A program made the position numbers and the translations under genes. Under the pieces are notes generated by a model. That model did not search any database. It was not told where the DNA came from and saw only the letters and a list, made by a program, of their open reading frames with translations. Of a stretch of DNA of 64,000 nucleotides, positions 18,097 to 26,197 are shown one piece after another. The stretch's first letter is position 1. Every line of letters starts with the position of its first letter. This DNA is from Flavobacteriales bacterium (GTDB lineage: Bacteria > Bacteroidota > Bacteroidia > UBA10329), in NCBI GenBank assembly GCA_021739695.1, contig JAIPBM010000004.1:124001-188000 (forward strand). The letters run 5' to 3'.

Positions 18097-18127
18097 CGCG
18101 CAAGTCTTCCGTAGGATGACTTGTGCG
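18097..18127. other. Strong hairpin upstream of the second 21-bp array
   Basis: CGCGCAAGTC (18097-18106) pairs with GACTTGTGCG (18118-18127), 10 bp with one G-T pair; TCC/GGA inside the loop can pair further. The 470 bases between the lipoprotein start and the next ORF hold this hairpin, another at 18,139 and the tandem array, and no supported gene. Confidence 0.6.
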
Positions 18128-18138
18128 GAATTTGGTGC

Positions 18139-18158
18139 GATCAGTCTCCTGACTGATC
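18139..18158. other. Perfect 8-bp hairpin upstream of the second 21-bp array
   Basis: GATCAGTC, TCCT loop, GACTGATC. It lies 12 bp after the previous hairpin and about 60 bp before the array. A similar ATCAGT-containing stem precedes the first array at 1074-1096. Confidence 0.65.
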
Positions 18159-18219
18159 TCCGAAGCATTCATCATTTTAGTACCATCCATAGTTCCCATT
18201 CATTTCAATATCCGATGCT

Positions 18220-18502
18220 TTCGACTTCCGAGCAGCTAAGTGCTACTTCCTAGCGGTTAAGTCCTCACTCAGATGCCCGAAGTGCATACTTAGGCGCCAA
18301 GACCGCTTATTCAGACGCCAAGAGTGGATACTCAGACGTCAAGAGTGAATACTTAGACGTCAGGAGTGGATACTTAGACGTCAAGAGTGCTAATTCAGAC
18401 GCCAAGAGTGGAGATTCAGACGTCAAGAGTGCAGATTCAGGCGCCAAGAGTGCAGTTTCAGACGCCAAGAGTGGAGATTCAGATGCCAAGAATGCAGATA
18501 GA
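18220..18502 (+). repeat. 21-bp tandem array (13 full units plus a partial) running into a small orphan gene
   Basis: The best units are near tgSagattcagacgYcaagag, for example at 18388-18408, 18409-18429 and 18451-18471. Unit borders are exact from 18220 (18220, 18241, 18262 ... 18472), with the last copy fading after 18493. Upstream units (18220-18303) are degenerate and downstream ones nearly identical, so growth or homogenisation took place at the gene-proximal end. In the gene's frame the units read (V/M)xIQTPR, but upstream variants with TTAGAC give in-frame TAG, so most of the array is not translated in that frame. The repeats are contiguous without spacers. Confidence 0.93.
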
Positions 18503-18887
18503 CAAACTCATGGAGAACTTCATCACCTCCGACCCCGAATTCTACGCCACCTATCACAACGCCCGTAAGATCGTCAATGCAGGCCATGGCTCCGGTGGCG
18601 GCACCATCGAATTCACTGGCGAAATACCTGCCAGCAGCACCGTCAATATAAAGGATGGAGTAGCCCCCAAAGTAAAGATCTCCATCAAGAACATCGGTAC
18701 CGTTCCCTTCTTCGTCTGTTCAACCGATTCGGCAGCCGAAACCTGCACCATCGGCCAGGTCCTCAACCCGGGCGAAGAAGTGAACTTCATAGGCGGCAGC
18801 AGTGGAGCGCCACTGCTCAAACCCTTCCTCAATGCAACTAACAACGACCCGCTCACCGTTGCCAACTACAAGGTCGCCATCTCATAA
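18492..18887 (+). CDS. Small orphan protein at the end of a 21-bp tandem array
   Basis: 131 residues from the ATG at 18492 (other in-frame starts are at 18483 and 18510; the frame is open back to 18378 through array units). The N-terminal MENFITSDPEFYATYHNARKI stretch is helical. A beta-rich part follows (GGGTIEFTGEIPASSTVNIKDG, then VKISIKNIGTVPFFVCSTDS) ending VANYKVAIS, giving a compact beta-sandwich-like look. No signal peptide. The function is unknown. The base composition is more GC-rich and repetitive-codon-like than its neighbours. It shares its locus plan, but no clear sequence similarity, with the gene at 1645. Confidence 0.75.
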   Translation: MQIDKLMENFITSDPEFYATYHNARKIVNAGHGSGGGTIEFTGEIPASSTVNIKDGVAPKVKISIKNIGTVPFFVCSTDSAAETCTIGQVLNPGEEVNFIGGSSGAPLLKPFLNATNNDPLTVANYKVAIS

Positions 18888-18910
18888 TACAGACCATCTC
18901 GTAAAAACGA

Positions 18911-18944
18911 AAAAGGCGCGGTGAACATTCACCGCGCCTTTTTT
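18911..18944. terminator. Bidirectional terminator between convergent genes
   Basis: AAAAGGCGCGGTGAA and TTCACCGCGCCTTTT form a near-perfect stem over a 2-base loop, with A and T runs on the two sides. It serves the orphan gene (+) and the DUF4920 gene (-). Confidence 0.92.
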
Positions 18945-18961
18945 CAATCGTCTTATTCGGG

Positions 18962-19447
18962 TTATTTGATCTCCACTCCCGTAGCCTCAAAAGTGAGGGC
19001 CAGTTCGGGCTGAGTGATGGCATCAATTTCTTCTTGCGTGGCTTTGGCATCTTCGGCCAAATGCTTCAGGTAATCCACATCCAAGGTATCGTACATGGCA
19101 ATGCCTTTCATGGTCATGGTTCTGCCAGCGGCATCCAAGGGAACAAAGAATTCGTAGTCTTTGAAGGTAACGCGCATGGTTTCGCCATTGCCCATATCCA
19201 CTTTCATCCAGCAGCCTTTTTTCTGGCAGCATTCCTGAATGGTTCCTTGCACAATGAATTCGTTTTTCGAAGAATCGCTCATCAGCTTGGCTACTTCCAT
19301 TGCGGGAATAGCATCGGTGTATTCAAATGGCTCGCCATACCAGGCTGTGCTGTCGCTAGCCACATCGCTTGCCTCTGTTGTTTCTTTGGTAAAGCTTCCG
19401 CACGAAGCCAATAGGAAAATGGAGAAAATCGGAATAAGGTATTTCAT
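18962..19447 (-). CDS. DUF4920-type lipoprotein
   Basis: 161 residues from the ATG at 19447, which opens a lipoprotein signal (IPIFSIFLLASC, Cys at 16). The longer frame to 19561 is rejected because a TACTTTTG box lies at 19466-19473. The mature domain has the DUF4920 block FIVQGTIQECCQKKGCWMKV, with a CC...GCWM cysteine cluster, then FKDYEFFVPLDAAGRTMTMKG. The domain has an OB-like fold; the role is unknown. It is divergent from nhaC. Confidence 0.82.
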   Translation of the reverse strand: MKYLIPIFSIFLLASCGSFTKETTEASDVASDSTAWYGEPFEYTDAIPAMEVAKLMSDSSKNEFIVQGTIQECCQKKGCWMKVDMGNGETMRVTFKDYEFFVPLDAAGRTMTMKGIAMYDTLDVDYLKHLAEDAKATQEEIDAITQPELALTFEATGVEIK

Positions 19448-19465
19448 AGGTATCTGTTTATGGGG

Positions 19466-19473
19466 CAAAAGTA
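19466..19473 (-). promoter_or_regulatory. TAnnTTTG -7 box for the DUF4920 lipoprotein
   Basis: The minus strand reads TACTTTTG, 19 bp from the ATG at 19447. Confidence 0.55.
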
Positions 19474-19543
19474 AAGATCTGCCAAACATGCCGCGGTAAC
19501 ATACGCCACACAACTTTGCTATCTTGCCCGAACATTCAAGAAC

Positions 19544-20992
19544 ATGACCGATTCTAAACAACCATCTCTGCTACAATCATTCATTCCGCTGGTTTTTCTG
19601 GTGGCATTGCTCGGAACCAATGTGGCCTTTTATGGAGATAATTCGTTGGGAGGAGCCAATCAGATGGCTTTGTTGCTTTCGGCCGGGGTTGCAACCTTCG
19701 TGGCCTTAAGCAACAAACACAAATGGGATGACCTGTTTGATGGCGTGGTCGGTAGTATCAGCAGCGCGTTGCCGGCACTCATCATCCTTCTGATGATCGG
19801 TGCCTTGGCCGGAACATGGCTTATAAGTGGCGTGGTGCCTGGCATGATCTATTACGGATTGGAGGTATTGAATCCCAAGATATTCTTGTTTGCAACATGC
19901 ATTGTCTGTTCCATTGTTTCGCTTGCCACAGGAAGTTCGTGGACCACAGTAGCTACTGTTGGAGTGGCATTGATGGGAATAGGCCGTATTCTCGGTTTCA
20001 GCGATGGGATGATTGCTGGAGCCATTATTTCGGGTGCTTATTTCGGAGATAAGATGTCGCCTCTTTCAGATACCACCAACTTGGCACCTGCTATGGCCGG
20101 AACGGATCTGATCACACACATCCGACACATGATGTGGACAACAGTTCCGTCCATTACCATTACAGCACTCATCTTTTTGGTCTTGGGATTCACTTCTGGC
20201 ACAGGGGCCAATTTGGATGGGGTAGAGGCACTTCAATCTGCCATTGCGGCTAAATTCAACATCAGCCTGTGGTTGTTTCTGGTGCCCGTTGCGGTCATTG
20301 TGCTTATTGTGAAAAAGGTTCCAGCTGTGCCTGCGTTGCTTGCGGGTGCCATCTTAGGCGGATTGTTTGCCATTGGTTTTCAACCGCAGATCATTCAGGA
20401 GCTTGCTGCCGAAGGAAGCAGTTTCGGCAAGGCGGCTTATATGGCCGTTATTGATGCGATGACCACCGATGTGGCCATCACATCTGGAAATGCTGTGGCA
20501 GATGAACTCCTTACTTCTGGCGGAATGAACGGCATGCTCGGGACCATTTGGCTCATTATATGCGCCATGACCTTTGGCGGTGTGATGGAAGCCAGTGGCA
20601 TGCTGGAGCGCATTGCAGCATCCATCTTGCACTTGGCTCAAACCACGGGTTCATTGATTGCCGCTACAGCTGGCACCTGTGTGGTCTTCAACGTTACCGC
20701 ATCCGATCAGTATCTGGCCATCGTGGTTCCTGGAAGAATGTTTGCCAAAGAATATGAGAAACGTGGCCTCGCACCTGAGAATCTGAGTAGAACCTTAGAA
20801 GACAGCGGAACCGTTACTTCAGCTTTGGTTCCATGGAATACGTGTGGAGCCTATCATTCGGGTGTTTTGGGAGTGGCAACGGGCACGTACTTGCCATTTG
20901 CATTCTTCAACATCATCAGTCCACTAATGACCGTGTTGTTCGGTTACATGGGATGGAAAGTGAATGAGTTGAGAAAGTCTGCAAAAGATTAG
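19544..20992 (+). CDS. nhaC: NhaC-family Na+/H+ antiporter
   Basis: 482 residues with about 11-12 membrane helices. Family blocks seen are ATGSSWTTVATVGVALMGIG, SGAYFGDKMSPLSDTTNLAP (near 165-185, with the Asp pair expected to bind cation) and the C-terminal LVPWNTCGAYHSGVLGV. It exchanges Na+ for H+ across the inner membrane. The 3' end overlaps the convergent siaB-like gene by 4 bp. Confidence 0.93.
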   Translation: MTDSKQPSLLQSFIPLVFLVALLGTNVAFYGDNSLGGANQMALLLSAGVATFVALSNKHKWDDLFDGVVGSISSALPALIILLMIGALAGTWLISGVVPGMIYYGLEVLNPKIFLFATCIVCSIVSLATGSSWTTVATVGVALMGIGRILGFSDGMIAGAIISGAYFGDKMSPLSDTTNLAPAMAGTDLITHIRHMMWTTVPSITITALIFLVLGFTSGTGANLDGVEALQSAIAAKFNISLWLFLVPVAVIVLIVKKVPAVPALLAGAILGGLFAIGFQPQIIQELAAEGSSFGKAAYMAVIDAMTTDVAITSGNAVADELLTSGGMNGMLGTIWLIICAMTFGGVMEASGMLERIAASILHLAQTTGSLIAATAGTCVVFNVTASDQYLAIVVPGRMFAKEYEKRGLAPENLSRTLEDSGTVTSALVPWNTCGAYHSGVLGVATGTYLPFAFFNIISPLMTVLFGYMGWKVNELRKSAKD

Positions 20993-21531
20993 CAGGGCAC
21001 GCTGATCTTCAGGTTAAAGTAACTCACGGCATCATCCACCTGTTGAAAGCAGAAATCCAGCGCATTGCCCGATTTCTTCTTCATGTCAATCAGTCCGAGG
21101 CCTGCGCCACCTTTTGTAGAGAATTTCACTACGGTCTGCTTCATGATAACGCCATAGAGGAACTTGATCTCCTCGTCATTCAGGCTATTGATCTTCAGAA
21201 GCTTGTCCTCCAACACGGGGCATTCCTCGTTCGCAATCAGATTACCGATGGTGATGGTAATGTTGCTTGCATCCTTGGCAACGAGAAATAACGGACGAAG
21301 ATCATACGCTTTGCCATCCAATGGAAACGAATGCAGTTGCAGATTCTGCAGTGTTTCGATGGCAATGTTGACAATCTTGCGCTTCTTCTGTCTATCAACA
21401 GAAAGTGAGTCTAATATTTCTTCAATCTTTGGTAGGGTGTCAAGCAATACCTTCTTGTCCACGGCTCCTTCATGTTCATAAAGAACCGTTTCCTCTCCGA
21501 TCAAAGCATATTTATTGATTCCCTCAGCCAT
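20989..21531 (-). CDS. siaB: SiaB-family protein kinase (DUF6272)
   Basis: 180 residues, no membrane segment. The layout is that of a small GHKL-type ATPase: helix KIVNIAIETLQNLQLHS (N-box-like, residues about 53-69) and GGAGLGLIDMKKKSG (G-box-like, near 143-157). DUF6272/SiaB proteins phosphorylate SiaC on a Thr/Ser instead of acting as histidine kinases. The likely substrate is the SiaC-like protein at 7,541. Neither SiaA phosphatase nor SiaD cyclase is seen. Family assigned from motif recognition. Confidence 0.8.
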   Translation of the reverse strand: MAEGINKYALIGEETVLYEHEGAVDKKVLLDTLPKIEEILDSLSVDRQKKRKIVNIAIETLQNLQLHSFPLDGKAYDLRPLFLVAKDASNITITIGNLIANEECPVLEDKLLKINSLNDEEIKFLYGVIMKQTVVKFSTKGGAGLGLIDMKKKSGNALDFCFQQVDDAVSYFNLKISVPC

Positions 21532-21579
21532 TCCTCAGTTATTCCACCAAATGGTATTTACGAATTCGAGCTCATTTGG

Positions 21580-23421
21580 TTACTCAAACTTGCTCATCCT
21601 CCTGTTTATTACATTTCCTTGGGTCTGAAGCGTGAAAACGTAGAGGCCGGCAGCCACTTCCGGAACGTCAATTTCCAAGTAATGAAGCCCATCTCGCATG
21701 GTGCCAAAATCTTTCTCCAAAACGGTTTTTCCAGAGATGTCAGTCAATTTGATGCTCACATTTTCCTGTTCAAACAGATTGAATTGAACCACAAAGCGAT
21801 CTAAGAATGGATTTGGGTATGAGCTGATCACAACAGGCGATTTGGCTAATTCCTCAACGCCCAATCCTTCTTCTTCGAACAACGGAGCCAATGGTGGATA
21901 CACACCTGCTGGGGCAGCGCCTGTGGCTTGCGTCAAGTGATTATCTCCATCGTTGGTTTTCCAACTTGCTCCCAAGGCAGAAGTAAATGTTGGTTGCGAT
22001 ACGTCCGATACATAGTACCAATCAGATTGGGCAGCTGCAGCGGTCAGATCCAATATCAGGTAACCTTTCTGAGATAGGTCGGCAAACTTGATGTGTGGAT
22101 TGATGGCTCCGATCACATTACTAGGAATTGGAACCGGACTGCTTTGCGTGGAAACACTTGTTACCACATACTCTACGCCCACACTCCCAGCTCCAGTGCT
22201 TCCCACATAGTTATCTCCAGGAAGGTCGTTGGCCCAAGAGGTGTGAATATCTCCGGTAAGAACAACCATGTTGTCCACGTTATTGGATGTCAATTGCTCG
22301 TAAAGACTATCGCGTTCCGCAGGATAGCCGTCCCACTGGTCGTCATTGACCACAAAATTGAAAACGGTCAGTGGAGCCATCATTACCTGCTGTCCAACAA
22401 CTTTCCATTGTGGCGTTTCATTTACCAGGTTATCATACAACCAATGACGCTGTTCATAACCCATCAGACTGCGGTCGTTTGCATTTCCAGCGCCTTGTTC
22501 ATCGCGGTCATAAAGGCGCGTATCAAGCATACTGAGGTGTGCCAGATCGCCAAAGCTGAATTCACGGAACCTGCGAGAAGGGTCGTTTGCATCTGGAAGT
22601 CTCACAGGCAACCATTCGGCATTGGCCTGAATACCGTTTGCTTTTCTATCTACCCAAAGTCCTTCGGCACCTTCTGTGTGGTTCTCGGCACCATCAGAAT
22701 AAGAGTTGTTTGCAGTTTCATGGTCATCCCACACACAGATGAATGGATATTGCTGATGCGCATCGCGCAGATCTGGATCCAATCTGTAATGCGAATAGCG
22801 CGTTCGGTAATCACTTAGTTGGATGATCTCTGTAGCAGGCTCTTCCAGTCTGTCTTGAATAGAAGCACCCAAGCCGCCAGTGGCATATTCGTAGATATAA
22901 TCGCCTAGGTGAAGAATGCAGTCAATATCATTACGGTTCACCATGTCTCGGTAAGCGTGGTAGTAGCCGTTCTCGTAGCTCTGACAAGAAACCACTCCAA
23001 ATCGGAGATGATCAACACCACCTGTTGGGGCGGTTCTGGTCCTTCCAATAAGCGAATGCACACCATTGTGCTCGAAATCGTAGTAATACCAGCTGTCTTC
23101 AGCCAATCCGGTCACATCCACTTTAATGGTCCAATCGACAGAAGAATCTGTTGATGCAGTTCCACTTGCAACCACATTGCTGAAAAGTGTGTCTGTGGCC
23201 ATTCGCCAATTCACATCAACTGGGTCGGTGCTGTTCAGCGTAATTCGTGTCCAAATGATGACAGCGTCAGTTAGCGGATCGCCTGAGGCAACTCCGTGGT
23301 AGAACGGCTCTAAGGCAGGTTCTAAGCTGTTTCTAGAATAATGCGTTGGGTTAAGGTCTTCTTGTTGCGCAATGGCAGAAATGGAAAGAAGGGTGAGTAG
23401 GGAGAAGAAAATTGACTTCAT
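21580..23421 (-). CDS. Secreted PhoD-type alkaline phosphatase with T9SS sorting domain
   Basis: 613 residues: a signal peptide (residues 1-18, ending AIAQ), a PhoD N-terminal domain (FYHGVASGDPLTDAVIIWTRI), then the metallophosphatase core with VVSCQSYENGYYHAYRDM, LHLGDYIYEYA, VWDDHETANNSY and LTGDIHTSWAND. The last 75 residues (SYPNPFLDRFVVQFN ... LYVFTLQTQGNVINRRMSK) are a type A T9SS C-terminal signal. It is therefore exported to the surface or medium, where it hydrolyses phosphate mono- or diesters. A TAAATTTG box lies 21 bp before the start. Confidence 0.95.
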   Translation of the reverse strand: MKSIFFSLLTLLSISAIAQQEDLNPTHYSRNSLEPALEPFYHGVASGDPLTDAVIIWTRITLNSTDPVDVNWRMATDTLFSNVVASGTASTDSSVDWTIKVDVTGLAEDSWYYYDFEHNGVHSLIGRTRTAPTGGVDHLRFGVVSCQSYENGYYHAYRDMVNRNDIDCILHLGDYIYEYATGGLGASIQDRLEEPATEIIQLSDYRTRYSHYRLDPDLRDAHQQYPFICVWDDHETANNSYSDGAENHTEGAEGLWVDRKANGIQANAEWLPVRLPDANDPSRRFREFSFGDLAHLSMLDTRLYDRDEQGAGNANDRSLMGYEQRHWLYDNLVNETPQWKVVGQQVMMAPLTVFNFVVNDDQWDGYPAERDSLYEQLTSNNVDNMVVLTGDIHTSWANDLPGDNYVGSTGAGSVGVEYVVTSVSTQSSPVPIPSNVIGAINPHIKFADLSQKGYLILDLTAAAAQSDWYYVSDVSQPTFTSALGASWKTNDGDNHLTQATGAAPAGVYPPLAPLFEEEGLGVEELAKSPVVISSYPNPFLDRFVVQFNLFEQENVSIKLTDISGKTVLEKDFGTMRDGLHYLEIDVPEVAAGLYVFTLQTQGNVINRRMSKFE

Positions 23422-23441
23422 GATATTGGTTTGTGTGCAAA

Positions 23442-23449
23442 CAAATTTA
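23442..23449 (-). promoter_or_regulatory. TAnnTTTG -7 box for the PhoD gene
   Basis: The minus strand reads TAAATTTG, 21 bp from the ATG at 23421. Confidence 0.55.
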
Positions 23450-23546
23450 GATTAAAACCTAATTCTGCCGCGTTATTATTGCTTAATCCCAAATTCGAAC
23501 ATTATATGTAAATTGGTGTTTGAACATCAAACCAAACGAAAGAGAA

Positions 23547-23783
23547 ATGAGCAAGCCCGAGATTGCACAAAAAGCACCTTATGTACAAGACCTAGAACCG
23601 GGCGTTTATGCTTGGTGTGCCTGCGGAAAAAGCAGTAAACAACCGTATTGCGATGGTTCGCACAAGGGCAGCGAGTTTGCTCCGGTCATTGAAAAGATAA
23701 CAGTGGCCAAGCGAGTGGCATGGTGCGGTTGCAAGCAAACTGCCGGCAAACCGTACTGCGATGGCAGCCACGCTAAGTTGTGA
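23547..23783 (+). CDS. Double CDGSH iron-sulfur protein
   Basis: 78 residues from the ATG at 23547; the open frame reaches back to a TTG at 23520, but nothing supports it. It has two CDGSH-type sites: C24-x-C26 with C35-DGS-H39, and C60-x-C62 with C71-DGS-H75. Each three-Cys/one-His set should bind a labile 2Fe-2S cluster. The two-site arrangement is the bacterial dual-CDGSH form. The role is probably redox or Fe-S handling; the partner is unknown. Confidence 0.92.
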   Translation: MSKPEIAQKAPYVQDLEPGVYAWCACGKSSKQPYCDGSHKGSEFAPVIEKITVAKRVAWCGCKQTAGKPYCDGSHAKL

Positions 23784-23795
23784 TCTGGCAAAAAT

Positions 23796-23827
23796 GGACG
23801 GCCTCTGACGATTTCCCGTCAGAGTCC
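23796..23827. terminator. Terminator of RNase P RNA (minus strand), possibly shared with the CDGSH gene
   Basis: CTCTGACG (23803-23810) pairs with CGTCAGAG (23817-23824), extended by GGAC/GTCC outside a small bulge. On the minus strand ATTTTT follows. It ends rnpB and faces the CDGSH gene. Confidence 0.8.
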
Positions 23828-23833
23828 GTTTTA

Positions 23834-24166
23834 TGCAAACCCGTAAGCCAGATCCTGTTTTAGCTCACCATTTATCTATGCAACCTACCCATCGGGAAAG
23901 AGCGAGCAACTCTTAATTCCCGACCTATTTGGTCTTGCAGCCCGTAAGGTTTGTCCCATTCCGATGTTACCACCGAAACGCGTGAGCTCTTACCTCACAT
24001 TTTCACCCTAACCCTTCGCAAGCAAAGGGCGGTCATTTTCTGTGACACTTGCTGTTGCCGTAGAATTCCTTCCGCGACACCCACATTTGCATGCGGTACG
24101 GTGCTCTATGCTGTCTGGACTTTCCTCCATCCCGACATGTCGGGACAGCGGTGAGCCGATTTGCGC
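23834..24166 (-). ncRNA. rnpB: RNase P RNA component (bacterial type A)
   Basis: The minus strand carries the universal RNase P landmarks in order: GAGGAAAGTCCAGACAGC near the 5' end (P4 5' strand, about 24,110-24,127), the ACAGAAA...ACCGCC segment, the GGTAAGAGCTCACGCG region, GGGTAGGTTGCAT and a terminal ACAGGATCTGGCTTACGG (P4 3' strand). GCAAAT at the 5' end pairs with GTTTGC at the 3' end as P1, which sets the ends to within a few bases. Length about 333 nt. It processes the 5' ends of tRNAs with RnpA. It starts about 10 bp after the stop of the Smr gene, so its promoter lies inside that gene's 3' end or it is read through from it. Confidence 0.95.
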
Positions 24167-24173
24167 TGCAAAG

Positions 24174-25160
24174 TTAGCTTAAGTTTAGATTGACCACCGT
24201 GGCGCCTACACCATATTTGTGGAACGGCCCATCTTGGAAGTGCAATCCATATTCTTTCAACTCTTGACGAATGGCTTCTTTCAGCCTTCCCGTGCCAACT
24301 CCATGAATGAAAGTGATCTCGATGTAATTGTGGGTCAAGGCATGGGTCAATCTCCGTTCGAAATGCCGCATTTGGGTCAGGAATTTTTCGTGATCAGGCA
24401 TATCGTGCGGGTCTAAGCCGATAATGGCTTCCAAGTGAAGATCCACTTCTTCCTCAAAGATCAATGAGGCAGGTTGAACAGTTTTGAATGCCCGAGGATT
24501 TTTTGGAATCGATGCAGGTGCTGAAACGATTCTTTCTTCCTCAATAGGAACAGCAATGGCTGGGTTTTCAAGGCCTTCATAAAATATGTAGTTGCCAGCC
24601 TTCACAAATCGGGTCGATTTGATCTTGAGCATGGTTGAGATCGGTTTTCGGTTTTCATAACCTGTTGTTCCGAAAAAAAGTAGATCAATGTTCAGATTGC
24701 CTACCGAACCAACGTCTTGTCGCCTCAAGGATTGAACGAGATGTTCACTCTTCGGCAATACTTCCCCATGAAATAGGCTGAACCATTGCTCATCCACCTT
24801 GGCGGCAACATTTACCAAGATGTGGTACTTTGAATTATTGATGAAGTAAAGGTCAAGATCGCCCGTATCTGGCTTTTCAGCGTTCGTTGACATGAAAGCC
24901 AAGGAAAGTTCTGGCAATTCGACTCCTTTTTTTACCGATGGAATAGGCATTGGAGCAACAACTGGTTTGTTGATAACCGGCACGGGCTTCGGTTTTTCTG
25001 TTACACGGTCGCGCTCTGCAGGTACAAGTTTGCTGATTGCATGAGGCATGGTGAGACCCGATCTGTCCAATACCAAGGCGGTCTTGGGATCGAGTAGCTT
25101 GATGATGATGCCTTCTCCTTCGTCATCGAGGTATCTTACTTTTTCGCCTACTTTGAACAT
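24174..25160 (-). CDS. DUF2027 / Smr-domain protein (MutS2-like endonuclease domain)
   Basis: 328 residues. The N-terminal FKVGEKVRYLDDEGEGIIIKL is the small barrel of DUF2027 proteins. The middle domain (about 105-205) is beta-rich. The C-terminal Smr domain (about 245-328) shows VDLHLEAIIGLDP, then ITFIHGVGTGRLKEAIRQEL and the closing GVGATVVNLN. Smr domains nick DNA or RNA; the HGxGxG loop is intact. It is soluble. The start codon lies 3 bp after the stop of the DUF2279 gene, so the two are probably one operon, with rnpB next downstream. Confidence 0.9.
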   Translation of the reverse strand: MFKVGEKVRYLDDEGEGIIIKLLDPKTALVLDRSGLTMPHAISKLVPAERDRVTEKPKPVPVINKPVVAPMPIPSVKKGVELPELSLAFMSTNAEKPDTGDLDLYFINNSKYHILVNVAAKVDEQWFSLFHGEVLPKSEHLVQSLRRQDVGSVGNLNIDLLFFGTTGYENRKPISTMLKIKSTRFVKAGNYIFYEGLENPAIAVPIEEERIVSAPASIPKNPRAFKTVQPASLIFEEEVDLHLEAIIGLDPHDMPDHEKFLTQMRHFERRLTHALTHNYIEITFIHGVGTGRLKEAIRQELKEYGLHFQDGPFHKYGVGATVVNLNLS

Positions 25161-25163
25161 GTC

Positions 25164-26090
25164 CTAAAAGTACACTCCATGAAATTTAACTCTTTGAATG
25201 GAGTTGAATTCAACCGTTGGAAACGGTAACTTGATGAGGTTCACAGCCTTGAAAACGGTTCGTAACCATTTCTTATTGGTTCTGATCTTGGTCAGGTCAA
25301 CATCTAAGGATAGATAGATCTGCCGATGCCGCACAAAATTTGGCAGTTCATTTCCGTTATCGTCAAATTTCGGATTGCTGAATGCACCGGTCATGCCATC
25401 GGCACCAAATCCAACGGCCACATTCAGCCAACGCGGAAATTTGCTTTCATCTCTAAGGAAAGAATGAATGTTGGCCGAAAACCAAATGGTATGTCCATTG
25501 TAATCCTTCAACATACGTGAACCAAAACTATCGCCCAGCAAATTGGGACGATACTGTGCATAATGCGTTGGGTGATAAGACATCTTAGGCGTTATCCGTT
25601 GCTCGTTCCAAGCCAGCTCTTGAACAATTACAGCAAATGATCCGCATGTGTTAACGGTAAAATCGCTGAGTGAAAAACCCCATGCATCCGAAAAGCCATC
25701 CAATATCTCTATTCCGGCCATGTAGAAACTACCCATGAAACCTCCGGCCCAAACACTTGTCTGTCGGTTGAATCCAGACCATCTCATCAGATCCATGTAA
25801 TAATACCCGATGGCATAGCAGGTGAAGAAGTGTCCCGCCTTATCCATTTGCATCCACTCGCGGCTATCGTCAAACGTGTGAAATTTTGAACGTGGTTCGT
25901 TAACATACCAAAGCTGATTTAGACCGACCACTGAACCTACCCAGACGCCTGCGGAAAGACCGCCTAAAACATAAGCTCTGGGTTTAAAAATGGTGTCGGA
26001 ATAGGTCTTCCATTCGAATTGGGTTTTCTGAGCGGAGGCTATTGAAACCGACCCGATAACCAGCAAGAAAACCAAAAGCTGCCTGAACAT
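25164..26090 (-). CDS. DUF2279 (YfiM-like) envelope protein
   Basis: 308 residues. A signal peptide (1-20, ending SIASA) precedes a helical hairpin region with the family hallmark WMQMDKAGHFFTCYAIGYY (near 78-96), then segments such as WAGGFMGSFYMAGIEILDGFS. It is a probable membrane-associated protein; the family's function is unknown. The stop is 3 bp from the start of the Smr gene. The divergent gap to 26,198 carries a near -7 box (TACTTTTA). Confidence 0.85.
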   Translation of the reverse strand: MFRQLLVFLLVIGSVSIASAQKTQFEWKTYSDTIFKPRAYVLGGLSAGVWVGSVVGLNQLWYVNEPRSKFHTFDDSREWMQMDKAGHFFTCYAIGYYYMDLMRWSGFNRQTSVWAGGFMGSFYMAGIEILDGFSDAWGFSLSDFTVNTCGSFAVIVQELAWNEQRITPKMSYHPTHYAQYRPNLLGDSFGSRMLKDYNGHTIWFSANIHSFLRDESKFPRWLNVAVGFGADGMTGAFSNPKFDDNGNELPNFVRHRQIYLSLDVDLTKIRTNKKWLRTVFKAVNLIKLPFPTVEFNSIQRVKFHGVYF

Positions 26091-26197
26091 GATGTAAAAG
26101 TAGTTTTTACCTAGATCGAAAAGTTTGGCATTGTCTTGGTATTGTGTGTCACGGATAAAACCAAAGTGTCTTAAACGTTAAACAAAAACTGGAAATC

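Noticed and set aside
17948-18199. 83-codon minus-strand frame across the hairpins (SEISQETDRTKFRTSHPTED)
   Set aside because: Overlaps the lipoprotein gene start and is made of the two hairpins; no promoter and no recognised family. It may be part of the array locus's leader.
18220-18502. Possible CRISPR array
   Set aside because: Units are 21 bp, contiguous and without spacers, and no cas genes are present.
22093-22818. 241-codon antisense frame in the PhoD gene
   Set aside because: Shadow frame opposite a clear phosphatase with intact motifs.
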